Below, piece by piece: positions 1 through 8,350 of a stretch of DNA of 64,000 nucleotides. The DNA lies in NCBI RefSeq assembly GCF_036226445.1, contig NZ_CP108474.1:1240001-1304000 (forward strand), given 5' to 3'. This stretch comes from Streptomyces sp. NBC_01255. Its GTDB lineage: Bacteria; Actinomycetota; Actinomycetes; Streptomycetales; Streptomycetaceae. The notes below the pieces were generated by a model that had not been told where the DNA came from, made no database searches, and was given only the letters and a program-made list of their open reading frames with translations. Numbering within the stretch: the first letter of the stretch is position 1; each line of letters begins with the position of its first letter. The translations under genes were made by a program, and so were the position numbers.

Positions 1-322
1 TCGCCACGACCGTGACGACGCGATGTCCCGCCCGCATGGCCGCGTACACCGCGAACAGGTACGCGACGGCAGCCACGTCGAAACCGGCCGCCTGGTACCC
101 CACCGCGCACACCCCGGTGACGGCCAACACGCGAACCGGAGCCCGTCGGCCGCCGGCCAGCGCCAGGCCACCGGCCACCAGCAGCACATAGCCGAGCAGG
201 TCAAGACCGCCTGCGGCGGAGTGCTGCCCGGACGCCCCGGTGACCAGCAGCGCCGCCGCCACGCCGACGGCGATCAGCCAGTCTCGGACACCGGCGCGCA
301 CAGCGAACCGTCCTTTGCTCAT
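1..322 (-). CDS. Partial membrane protein, probably N-terminus of a sensor histidine kinase
   Basis: About 107 N-terminal residues of a gene that runs off the left edge. It starts MSKGRFAVRAGVRDWL and then alternates hydrophobic stretches with short Arg/Gly-rich loops, giving about four membrane segments. That is the layout of the membrane sensor part of actinobacterial NarL-type histidine kinases. The kinase core would lie outside the window, so the assignment rests on the membrane pattern alone. An unrelated small membrane protein is possible. The ATG was chosen because it is the first start before the hydrophobic region. Confidence 0.45.
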   Translation of the reverse strand, partial: MSKGRFAVRAGVRDWLIAVGVAAALLVTGASGQHSAAGGLDLLGYVLLVAGGLALAGGRRAPVRVLAVTGVCAVGYQAAGFDVAAVAYLFAVYAAMRAGHRVVTVVA

Positions 323-542
323 GCGCGCACCCTAGCCGTGACGTTTCCGCGGGCGGATCCCGCCGACGGACGATCTGCCGGCTACCACGTACGCAGTAGC
401 TTCGCGGCGCCTGCCGCGTCCGTGGGAGTCGGATGCCACATCGGCGGAAGGGCGAAGTGCGTGCGTCTGTGGGACGACCGACGGTGGGCCCGGCCGACAT
501 GCTCGGACGACGTCCCATCCCAGGAAGAGAAGGAGCACCTTC

Positions 543-929
543 ATGTCCGTTCGTCACCTGTCCGCGGTCCAGTCGCTTGCCGCCGGCGTCCACGACTTCA
601 GCCTCGGACGACTCGGGGCCACCACGGGCGGGCTGCTGGGGCTGGTCGCCGTGGTCGTCGCCGTCCTGGCGCTGGCCCGGCCGGCCGGTCGCCTCGGCAC
701 GGCCAACGGGGCACTCGGGGCGGTCACGGCCATGGCGGCGGGCCTGACCGGCATGGCCCTCGGCGGGCTGGTCGCGGCGACCGCCGACGGCGGTCTCGGC
801 ACCGGGAACGGGCTGGGCGGAGCGTACGTGGCCCTGCTGCTGGGGCTGACAGGTACGGCTCTCGGCGGGTTGGCGCTGTCCCGCTCCCGCCGCACTGTCC
901 GACCCGGCATCGGCTCCCGCCACGCGTGA
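543..929 (+). CDS. DUF6223 family small membrane protein
   Basis: 128 residues. The composition is dominated by Ala/Gly/Leu/Val, with three predicted membrane helices (about residues 28-46, 55-77 and 91-113). The repeated TADGGLGTGNGLGGAYVALL pattern is characteristic of the Streptomyces DUF6223 family as I know it. The ATG follows a purine-rich stretch (gaagagaaggag) with good spacing. Function is unknown. It is likely a plasma-membrane protein. The partial kinase gene to its left is divergent and could share the intergenic promoter region. Confidence 0.7.
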   Translation: MSVRHLSAVQSLAAGVHDFSLGRLGATTGGLLGLVAVVVAVLALARPAGRLGTANGALGAVTAMAAGLTGMALGGLVAATADGGLGTGNGLGGAYVALLLGLTGTALGGLALSRSRRTVRPGIGSRHA

Positions 930-956
930 CCCGCGCGGCGGGAGCCGGCGGACGGA

Positions 957-2498
957 CTACGGGGCGTCCAGCTGAGCCTTGCTGTGGGCGTAGAGCACGC
1001 GCTCGCACACAAGGCCCAGGCACCGTGCCGATGTGCCGTCTTCGAGGGCCTCGGCGTTCACCGCCGGACCGTAGTGCTCGGAGACCGACCACAGACGCTG
1101 GGCGCCGCGCTCGTAGTACAGGTCCTCGGCGCCCGTGGCGGTCTTGATCACGCTGCCGTTGGACACCAGCTCACCGTTGCTCCACCGGTAACGCCACAGG
1201 TTGCCCGGGTCGTTGTGGCCGGCGCTCTGGTTGACGTACAGCTTGTCGCCCATCGCCAGCGCACCCTGGGCGCCGCCGTTCGTCATCGGCAGGTAGTTGG
1301 CCCAGCCTTCGGCCGCCACCTCGCCGGAACGGTTCTCCAGCGCTTTGACGGGGAACGAGGCGATCCGGCCGGGCGACGGGTAGCCGCTCTCCGGACGGCA
1401 GTACTCGCCCATGATCAGCCGGTCGGGGGTCGTGCTCCGGTCGAGCGACAGGTAGGACGCCTTCGGGGCGCCCGTGCTGACGCACGTGAACGAACCCGTG
1501 GGATTGGACTGCGGGGCCTTGAACTTCCAGGCCGCCACCTGCGGCATCACATAGCGGTAGCCGAAGCTGTACCAGACGTTGTCGTGGCGGCCGACCTTCG
1601 TCTTCACCTCGACGTTGGACGTGGTCTTCACCCCGTCGGTGTCGGCACCCATCTCGTCACCGGCCTTGCCGTCCCCGTTGGGATCCAGGTCCATGATCTT
1701 CTCCATGTCGAAGATCCGGATGCCGTTGCGGGTGTCGGCGACATAGAGATAGTGGCCGTACCAGACCATGCCACCTGCGTGCAGGCCGTTCTGCATCTCC
1801 TTGTCCGGGTTCGGAACGGTCGAGCCCTCGGCGGCGTGCACTCCGTCGAAGGAGACGTGCTGGGAGTTGTTCGTGTACGCCCAACCCAGCAGCACATGCC
1901 GGTACTTCACCGTGCCGTCGGCACGGCGCTGCACGAAGGAGACCCGCACGCCCTTCTGGTTGCAGGCGTCGTTCGCTTCCAGCTCGTCGGGGTTGCAGTC
2001 GCCGACCTCGTTCCCATTGCTGTCACGGCCCGGGTCCCAGTTGTCGTAGGACGCGTAGAGCTGGATGTTCGTGTCGTTGCCGACGCCGTACTGCTCATTG
2101 TCCGCGGCGTCCGAGACGCCGGTCATGGCCTGGGGGATCCACTCACGTGAGGTCGAGTCGTCGTTCTCCAGGCACCACTTGAGCGCCGGAGCGGGCGCCG
2201 TGCCGAACGGGTCGCGGGTGCACGACGTGTCGACGGTGCGATTGGCGTCGGCAAGGAGCTTCGATACGCCCGACTTGGGCAGTACGCCGTCGAGGCGGGC
2301 GACGCGTTCGGCGGTCGTCCCGTTCATCGCGCCGGCCTGCAGGGTGAAGTCCGAGGGGTCGGCCTTCCCGCCGGGACTGGTCCACGCCATGGTGCCCACG
2401 GGTTCCTCGGCGTGGACGGGGGCCGCCAGGCCGGTCAGGGCCAGCGAGACCGCGGTGATGACGGTCAGCCACGCCCGTCGCATTCGGATGTGGGACAT
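957..2498 (-). CDS. Secreted protein of unknown function
   Basis: 513 residues with a clear Sec signal peptide: MSHIRMRRAW, a hydrophobic core, then cleavage probably after PVHA near residue 30. The mature part is rich in Asn/Asp/Gly/Trp and has several Cys, consistent with an exported, disulphide-containing protein. Segments such as HYLYVADTRNGIRIFDM and GDKLYVNQSAGHND look like propeller blades, so a beta-propeller fold is plausible. I know similar secreted hypothetical proteins in streptomycetes but no function. The gene stands alone and is convergent with the DUF6223 gene. Confidence 0.7.
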   Translation of the reverse strand: MSHIRMRRAWLTVITAVSLALTGLAAPVHAEEPVGTMAWTSPGGKADPSDFTLQAGAMNGTTAERVARLDGVLPKSGVSKLLADANRTVDTSCTRDPFGTAPAPALKWCLENDDSTSREWIPQAMTGVSDAADNEQYGVGNDTNIQLYASYDNWDPGRDSNGNEVGDCNPDELEANDACNQKGVRVSFVQRRADGTVKYRHVLLGWAYTNNSQHVSFDGVHAAEGSTVPNPDKEMQNGLHAGGMVWYGHYLYVADTRNGIRIFDMEKIMDLDPNGDGKAGDEMGADTDGVKTTSNVEVKTKVGRHDNVWYSFGYRYVMPQVAAWKFKAPQSNPTGSFTCVSTGAPKASYLSLDRSTTPDRLIMGEYCRPESGYPSPGRIASFPVKALENRSGEVAAEGWANYLPMTNGGAQGALAMGDKLYVNQSAGHNDPGNLWRYRWSNGELVSNGSVIKTATGAEDLYYERGAQRLWSVSEHYGPAVNAEALEDGTSARCLGLVCERVLYAHSKAQLDAP

Positions 2499-2702
2499 GC
2501 GTATCGCCTCCGTTGTTTGCTGCTGCGACAGCTGAATCGAACGAAGGCTTTCAGGACGCTTGCACGGATCGCAAGGGCGATCGACGGGTCAACCACCCAC
2601 GTCTGAACGGGATGTGGGGTGTTGCCCCGGAACCTCCGATTCCGACGTGGCGGCTGCAAGCATCTCCATTTGCCCGTGCGACCTTGCCCTCAGGAAGTCG
2701 GC

Positions 2703-3178
2703 GAGGAACCCACGGCGGCCCCCGCGTCCTCGACTTCGGCATCGCCCACGCCACGGACGGCACTTCCGTGACCCGTACCGGAGTCATGACCGGCACCCCC
2801 GGCTGGGTCGGTCCCGAGCACTACCGCACCGGCGCCGCCGGGCCCGAAGGCGACGTCTTCACCTGGGGAGCGCTCGTCGCGTACGCCGCCACCGGCCGCC
2901 CGCCCTTCGGCACCGGCACACCGGACGTCATCGCCTACCGCGTGATGTCCGACGAACCCGACCTCCAGCGCCTCCCCGACGCACTCCACGAGATCGCCGG
3001 AAGGGCCCTCTCCAAGACCCCCGCCGAGCAGGCAGCCACCGTGGCCTGTCAGACCGTCCTCACTGAGTCCCGCGCCCGCAGGGAATGGATCTACTTCCTC
3101 TACGCGGTCGCGGTCCTCGACGATGACGGCGACGCACAGTTCCTCCGCTGGGGCTCAGCCGGGAGCTGCGACACCTGA
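2703..3178 (+). pseudogene. Ser/Thr protein kinase remnant (C-lobe only)
   Basis: The reading frame encodes the second half of a Hanks-type kinase domain: the DFG-containing VLDFGIAHATDG, then TGTPGWVGPEHYR (activation loop and P+1 loop), then GDVFTWGALVAYAATGRPPF (helix F), ending before a normal C-terminal region. The ATP-binding glycine loop, the catalytic lysine and the HRD loop are absent upstream, and no start codon or ribosome site fits. The kinase is truncated and cannot be catalytic. It looks like debris at the edge of a rearranged region. Confidence 0.75.
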
Positions 3179-3203
3179 CCCACCCTGCACTGACCGCCGA
3201 GGT

Positions 3204-4712
3204 TCAGTGCTCGCAGAGGGAGAATTCGCGTTCGTAGAGCTGCTCGTTGTGTTCGTCGACGAAGAACTTGCGTTCCTGCATGAGCTGTTCGCGGAAGGCC
3301 TTGGCCTGCTCAAGCGTCATGGTCGAGGTGTCGGACCACGGTTGCTGCGGAGGCACATCGGACGTCGAGACGATCTTTTCCGACGGGTCGACCAGGAAGA
3401 ACGCAAGAATCTTGCGGTGTCCCGGGCGGGTGGGATCCATGAGGCTGAAGTCGCCGACGCGGTGTTGCAGGACGTTCGGGAACGCCAGGCAGCGGCCCGC
3501 CGGCGTCGATGCCGATCCCAGCATCTGGTTCAGCGCGTCTTCGTTCTCCAGGCCGTAGACGTCACGAAGACCGTTGTCGTCGTTCTGCTCGTAGCGCGGG
3601 TCGTCGAGCGCCGCCCGGAAACTCAGCCGGCTCTCGGTGATGTTCTCGCTGTCCCAGTAGTAGATGCCGGTCGAGACGATCCGCTCGTTCAGCATGCCCT
3701 CGACATGCCAGGAACCGCCGGCGTACTCGGGCTCGTCCGGGGTGAGATGAATCGTGGCGAGCTTGACGATGACCTGGAGACCGCGGCCGCGCAGGTCGAC
3801 TCGGGCGGATTCGTCGGGCGCCTCGGGCGGGGTGAATTCCGGGGCGTCGGGGATGACAGGGCGGCGGTTCTCCCACCAGTCTTCCTGCGCCACTTCCCAC
3901 GCATCGAGGGCTTCTTCGTAGGCAGCGTCATCACTGTATGCGGATTTGTCCGGATGCTCCGGTTCCGAGTCGTACCAGCCGTAAGGATCGGCCTCGACCC
4001 GCAGCGCCCGCGGATGGCGCAGATCAGTGAGCACGTTCTCCAGCAGCGGGCGCATACGCGCGAACAAGTCCGGCAGGAGAGAGGCCAGTTCGTGATGGGC
4101 CTCGGGGTGGACGTTGTTCACGTACGAACGGAAGGCGACGTCGCCGTCGTCACTGACGTCGACGTCCGTGGGCAGCCACTGGAACTTCTCCGAGAACTCG
4201 TACTTCGAGTAGTGGTTCGTCGGGTTCTGCCACGCCCGCTCGGGCGCGCCGCTCGCCTCTCTCACCAGGCAGAACAGTGAGGGATGCACCAGATCCAGGA
4301 CCTGCCCGTCGGATCCGGGATGCCAGTCCTGCTCGGCTTCGGGGACCTGCTCCAGGACCCGAACCGCCTCGATCAACCGGGACCTGAGCTTGTCGTCGAT
4401 CAGCGTGTCCGACTGCCACACCCCGTCGACGGCGGACACCTCGATGCCGGTTCGCCCGTCCCGCTGTCCGGCGTAGTGCGCGAGCTCGGCGAGCACGTAA
4501 CGAACCTGCGCCTCGGTGAGGCCCTGGGCGATCGCTTCCTGCGTCCACCGGGCGACGATGTCGGCATCGTTCATCTTCTCGAACCACCCCGGCTTCGTCC
4601 GGAGGTGCGCACTGCACTGCATCATCTCAAGTTCCCGCAGCGTTCGGGGTGTCGCGAACCCCATGGAACGGGAAGCGTGAAAGGGCAGCGGGAAGGCAGT
4701 CAGGCCGGTCAA
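3204..4712 (-). CDS. DUF4246 domain protein
   Basis: 502 residues matching the DUF4246 layout known from fungi and streptomycetes: an N-terminal PLPFH segment, TLRELEMMQC, a KPGWFEKM motif, and a C-terminal half with GGSWHVEGMLNE and later TRPGHRKILAFFLVD. The His-x-Glu and later Gly-His-Arg elements recall a jelly-roll oxygenase core, but this is inference. No signal peptide or membrane helix is seen, so it is probably cytoplasmic. The TTG at 4712 keeps the N-terminal PLPFH segment; ATG at 4664 is the alternative. No clear operon partner. Confidence 0.7.
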   Translation of the reverse strand: MTGLTAFPLPFHASRSMGFATPRTLRELEMMQCSAHLRTKPGWFEKMNDADIVARWTQEAIAQGLTEAQVRYVLAELAHYAGQRDGRTGIEVSAVDGVWQSDTLIDDKLRSRLIEAVRVLEQVPEAEQDWHPGSDGQVLDLVHPSLFCLVREASGAPERAWQNPTNHYSKYEFSEKFQWLPTDVDVSDDGDVAFRSYVNNVHPEAHHELASLLPDLFARMRPLLENVLTDLRHPRALRVEADPYGWYDSEPEHPDKSAYSDDAAYEEALDAWEVAQEDWWENRRPVIPDAPEFTPPEAPDESARVDLRGRGLQVIVKLATIHLTPDEPEYAGGSWHVEGMLNERIVSTGIYYWDSENITESRLSFRAALDDPRYEQNDDNGLRDVYGLENEDALNQMLGSASTPAGRCLAFPNVLQHRVGDFSLMDPTRPGHRKILAFFLVDPSEKIVSTSDVPPQQPWSDTSTMTLEQAKAFREQLMQERKFFVDEHNEQLYEREFSLCEH

Positions 4713-4814
4713 TTCTCGTGATCCCTACAGTCGGTGTGCGGTGGCCGGAAGGATAGCCCAGCCGTCTGACACCGCAGCCGTGGTCCCTGTCCGCATGCTT
4801 TTCGTCCTCTGCCG

Positions 4815-6857
4815 CTACCGCTTCACGCGGCTCCGGACCGCGAGGACGGTGAGGCCGATCAGGGCGGGTTCGAGGATGCGGGAGGTCATCTCGACGTAGG
4901 TTCCGGCGGTGGTCAGGTCCTGGCCGGAGGACCGGAAGACGACCGAGTTGATGACGACCCGCAGGGCCTTCTCGAACCGTTCGTCCGACAGGCGCCGGCT
5001 GTACGGGCCTTCCGGGTTGACGGGATCCGCCTTGTCCGTGGTCAGGGTGAAACCGGTGCCGGTGACCTGCCCGGTGCTCCGCGGTACGGGGTCGTCCTTC
5101 GGTACGCCCCACAGCATCATCGCCAGTACGGTCGCGGTCATGGCCAGCAGCAGCCAGCCGAGGGCGCGCGTCGCCCGCAGGCCGTACCCGGAGGCCGCCC
5201 AGTACAGGAGGAGGAGTGCCCGTTCGCCCCTGGGCGATTCGCGGTCGTGGCGCCGCATCTCCATCTCGCCGTAGTAGAAGTCGGCGGCTCCCGGCTCGTT
5301 CTTCCCGTCTTCGAGGGCCTTGCGCAACTGGCGGTAGACCGGCGCCACGGCTGCGGGTTCCCGTACGTCCGTACCCGCTGGTGCCGACGTCCAGCCGCCC
5401 GTGTGCTGCCTGGCGGCGCGCCAGTGGTGTTCCTCGATCAGCGTCCTCCGGCGCGTCCAGCGCACGGGCAGCCCTCCGCGCCGGTGCATCCCCGCGGGGA
5501 CCTCGGGGAGCGGGCAGCGTCCCTCCAGTCTGAGCTGGTCGAGGTGCACCGTCTCCACGAACAGGCATTCCGTCAGGTCCACGTCCGCGAGCACCAGGTG
5601 AGCGGCGTCGGCGCCCCGGAGGGAGGTCACGCGTACCCGTGGGTCGGTGAGACCGGGCTCGTCCGGCTGTGTGCCGTCGTCCGAGACGAACGGACGGGAG
5701 CGGCCCGCGATGCTCACCGGGAACTCCAGGACGGCGTCGGCGAAATCCACCGCGGCATGACGGAGCCGGAGCGCTGCGGTCGATCCCCAGCGTGTCCGCC
5801 GGCAGCGCAGGTCCTTCGCCGCCGCCTCGATCGTCACCGCGGAGTGGAAGGCGGCCTCGGACAGGTCGAGCAGTCCTGCGAACACCAGCGGTCCCAGCCA
5901 TGCCGTGCGCAGGAAGGTCGCCTTCCGGAAGACGACGTCACCTTCTATGGCGGTCCGGTGGAACTCCGCGTCGCCCCCGATGGTCGCGTCGCGGAAACCC
6001 GCGCCGCGCTCGAAGCGCGCGTCACTGAAGGAGACGTCCTGCCCCATCGTCGCCCCGGCGAAGTCGGCGGCCTCCCCGAACACCGCCCCGTCGAACCACG
6101 CCTTCCGGGCGATGCTCACCTTGTCGAACCGGGCGTCCTTGTCGAACACCGTCCCGTCGAACCAGGCTTCGCCCCCGACCGCCACCCCGGTGAACCCCGC
6201 GACCTCCCGGAATGCGACGCCGGTGAACTCGGCGTCCCCACCGATGACCAGCCCGTCGAAGACGGCGCGGCCGCCGACCTCTCCGACCTGGAACCGCAGG
6301 GCGGCGCCAAGGGTGGCCTGACGGAACCAGACTCCGTCGCGCATCTCCGATCCGTCGAACCAGGTGTCTTCCGCGACCACCATCTCGCCGAAGCGGGCGT
6401 CCGACCCGAAGACGGTCGCACGGAAGCTGACGCCTCCGTCGAAGCGCGCCCTCCCGAAGGACGCCACGTCGGTGAAATCGACCTGGTCGAACTGCACGTC
6501 CCCGCTGAACCGCGCCTCGTCGAACGCGGCACGCCCGACGAGACGCCGCCCGCTCACCGGGTCCCGGAGGGCGGCGAGGAGTTCGTCCAGAAGGCTCTGG
6601 GTGAAGGGCGTGCCCCGGTGGTCGAGGTCGGCGCCGGGTGACAGGGCGGCGTGGTACGCGACGCGCTGGGCGGCGTCGAGGTGCGCCAGGCACGCCGTGT
6701 GAGGCTCGGTCCTGCGGCCGCGACACCGGCCCTCGGCACCGTGGTGGTCGCACCGCGGCCAGTCGGGTCCGTCGAGCCCGTCAGGTCCGTCAGGTCCGTC
6801 AGGTCCGTCGAGTCCGTCGGGTCTGTCGGGTGCCGTGGCGTTCGTTGGCGTGGCGAT
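4815..6857 (-). CDS. Pentapeptide-repeat membrane protein, probable non-canonical ATC start
   Basis: The core is a long A(D/N)LxF-type pentapeptide series (ARFSGDVQFDQVDF and on), expected to form a right-handed quadrilateral helix. Near the C-terminus are two hydrophobic segments (GWLLLAMTATVLAMMLWGV and a segment near LEPALIGLTVLAV), suggesting membrane attachment. The first ordinary start in frame is GTG at 6557. Upstream of it the frame stays open and encodes sequence typical of the family's N-terminus (WPRCDHHG, LAHLDAAQRVAYHAAL, DLDHRGTPFTQSLLDELL). The only well-placed initiation site is AAGGAG followed seven bases later by ATC (6857-6855). Third gene of the caspase-NTPase and lipase operon. 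A mutated ATG would explain the arrangement. Confidence 0.75.
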   Translation of the reverse strand: MATPTNATAPDRPDGLDGPDGPDGPDGLDGPDWPRCDHHGAEGRCRGRRTEPHTACLAHLDAAQRVAYHAALSPGADLDHRGTPFTQSLLDELLAALRDPVSGRRLVGRAAFDEARFSGDVQFDQVDFTDVASFGRARFDGGVSFRATVFGSDARFGEMVVAEDTWFDGSEMRDGVWFRQATLGAALRFQVGEVGGRAVFDGLVIGGDAEFTGVAFREVAGFTGVAVGGEAWFDGTVFDKDARFDKVSIARKAWFDGAVFGEAADFAGATMGQDVSFSDARFERGAGFRDATIGGDAEFHRTAIEGDVVFRKATFLRTAWLGPLVFAGLLDLSEAAFHSAVTIEAAAKDLRCRRTRWGSTAALRLRHAAVDFADAVLEFPVSIAGRSRPFVSDDGTQPDEPGLTDPRVRVTSLRGADAAHLVLADVDLTECLFVETVHLDQLRLEGRCPLPEVPAGMHRRGGLPVRWTRRRTLIEEHHWRAARQHTGGWTSAPAGTDVREPAAVAPVYRQLRKALEDGKNEPGAADFYYGEMEMRRHDRESPRGERALLLLYWAASGYGLRATRALGWLLLAMTATVLAMMLWGVPKDDPVPRSTGQVTGTGFTLTTDKADPVNPEGPYSRRLSDERFEKALRVVINSVVFRSSGQDLTTAGTYVEMTSRILEPALIGLTVLAVRSRVKR
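6762..6833 (-). repeat. Eight 9-bp tandem repeats encoding Gly-Pro/Leu-Asp
   Basis: Eight consecutive 9-mers of the type gtc(a/g)(g/a)gtcc on the plus strand, three of them identical. On the minus strand, in the pentapeptide-protein frame, they encode a (D-G-P/L) tract before the conserved N-terminal domain. Such slippage-prone tracts can change length in 3-residue steps without a frameshift. It lies inside the region that has no standard start codon. Confidence 0.8.
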
Positions 6858-6920
6858 GTCTGCGCTCCTTCGGCTGCGGACCCGGGTTCGGCGTGGACGT
6901 ACCGGACCGGTGGTGGCGAC

Positions 6921-8330
6921 TCAGCGGGCGAAGAGGGTCACGAGTCTGCGGTCCGTCCGGTTCGGTCTGTCGGCCATGGCCTGCACCACCCATTTCCCCG
7001 GGCCGGCTTCGAGTTCCCCCCGGAAGAGGTCCGACCGGGTCGCGGTGAAGACGACCGGCTGCTTGACGGCCCGCCCGACACGCCACATGACGGCGCGTAC
7101 GTTCCGCTCCTGGAGGCCGGTCCCCACGACGGAGACCTTGAACGGTTCGCCGGCGAGTGCCGTGTCGGGGGCGTACAGGGAGATCTGTTCGTCTCCGGCG
7201 AGCATGCCGACCGGCGGATCGCCTTGCCGCACGGCGGCGAGGACCTCGCCGACAGCGGCGGCACTCGCCATGTCGGCGTGCCGGCATTCGATCCAGTGCA
7301 TCGCCGTCTCGTCCTGGAAGGCCCACTCCGCGACGGCCGAATCGCCGGGTACGGTTCCGTCGCCGGGCGCGACGAGGCTGTCGCCGTGCCGCGTGACCAG
7401 CCGGGCTCCGTCGGAGGAGAGCCGCACGGTCCGTACGGTGGGGAACGCCCTGCTGCCCACGACATGGACCCGGTAGGGAAGGCGGCCGTCGGTGTCGGTG
7501 TGGCGATGGGCCTCGCGCGCTTCCTGGAACCACCGGTCGAAGGACAGGGCCTCGTCGACCAGCGCGGTGGGCAGGTCGGGAACGGGATAGCGGCGGTCGT
7601 CGACGGTGCGTGGCCGGCTCTTCCCGTCGACGCGCACCGCTTCGTAGACGGGCAGGAGCTGGGCGACCGACGGCAGGGTGAGGGCAAGGTCGCGCAAGGC
7701 CTCGTTCAGCGGTCGGGCCTCCACGCCCGGCGCCTCGTCGTCCCCGATCGCGTGGCCGGTCAGGAGCCGGACGGCCTGCGCCAGGCCCCGCTGGGGCGTG
7801 CCCAGCGTGACCAGTGCGCGGGCGGTCTCCCGCCCATCCGCGCACTCCAGGTAGGAGCGGCCGATCAGTCCTCCCGTGGAGTGACAGACCAGCAGGACCT
7901 TCGGGTCGTCCGGCCGGTCCGGGTAATGCCGCTCGACTTGTTCGCGCCACCGGGCGAGTTCCCGCTGCACCCGTGCCTTCAGCAGGCCGGCGACAAGACG
8001 GTGGGACAGGCGCCAGTCGTACGGGAAGGGGACGTACTGGCCGTCGACGGGATCGCCGAGCGCCGCGCGCAGGTCCGGATACCCCATGCAGGAGAGGAAC
8101 CCGGGCATCGAGTCCGGCGCCGTGAGGAGCTCGTCCGCCGTCAGCCGGAACCGCTCGTCGGGTAACGCGTCGCCGAGGCCGGCGGGGAGGGCCAGCTCGG
8201 CCAGGGCCCGTGCGGCAGGCGGCCCGGAACCGAGCAGGGCCTCGCCGTACTCGCCCCAGACGTCCCTGCCGTCCTTCCGCAGCCGTGTGCCGAGAAGTCC
8301 CGGTACGAAAACCACGAGGTCGTGCTTCAT
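6921..8330 (-). CDS. LCAT-like alpha/beta-hydrolase (predicted lipase/phospholipase)
   Basis: 469 residues. An N-terminal VVFVPGLLGTRLRKDG oxyanion-type loop, YVPFPYDWR, and a nucleophile elbow LLVCHSTGGLIGR (Ser in C-H-S-T-G instead of G-x-S-x-G) mark the lecithin:cholesterol acyltransferase-like lipase family. APGDGTVPGDSAV probably holds the acid residue and MHWIECRHADMAS the His. The last ~95 residues (EQISLYAPDTALAGEPFKV onward) look like an added beta-sandwich. ATG at 8330 has AAGGA upstream. It lies 20 bp downstream of the caspase-NTPase gene on the same strand, so it is probably co-transcribed and may be the membrane-damaging effector of that system. Confidence 0.75.
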   Translation of the reverse strand: MKHDLVVFVPGLLGTRLRKDGRDVWGEYGEALLGSGPPAARALAELALPAGLGDALPDERFRLTADELLTAPDSMPGFLSCMGYPDLRAALGDPVDGQYVPFPYDWRLSHRLVAGLLKARVQRELARWREQVERHYPDRPDDPKVLLVCHSTGGLIGRSYLECADGRETARALVTLGTPQRGLAQAVRLLTGHAIGDDEAPGVEARPLNEALRDLALTLPSVAQLLPVYEAVRVDGKSRPRTVDDRRYPVPDLPTALVDEALSFDRWFQEAREAHRHTDTDGRLPYRVHVVGSRAFPTVRTVRLSSDGARLVTRHGDSLVAPGDGTVPGDSAVAEWAFQDETAMHWIECRHADMASAAAVGEVLAAVRQGDPPVGMLAGDEQISLYAPDTALAGEPFKVSVVGTGLQERNVRAVMWRVGRAVKQPVVFTATRSDLFRGELEAGPGKWVVQAMADRPNRTDRRLVTLFAR

Positions 8331-8350
8331 CGCGTCCTTCTCCGTCCTGC

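Noticed and set aside
2513..3178. Complete small protein kinase gene
   Set aside because: The N-lobe, catalytic Lys and HRD loop are missing, and the first ~60 codons are unrelated to kinases.
3123..4280. Long plus-strand frame opposite the DUF4246 gene
   Set aside because: Val/Arg-rich shadow composition without start signals or domains; the minus-strand frame is recognisable.
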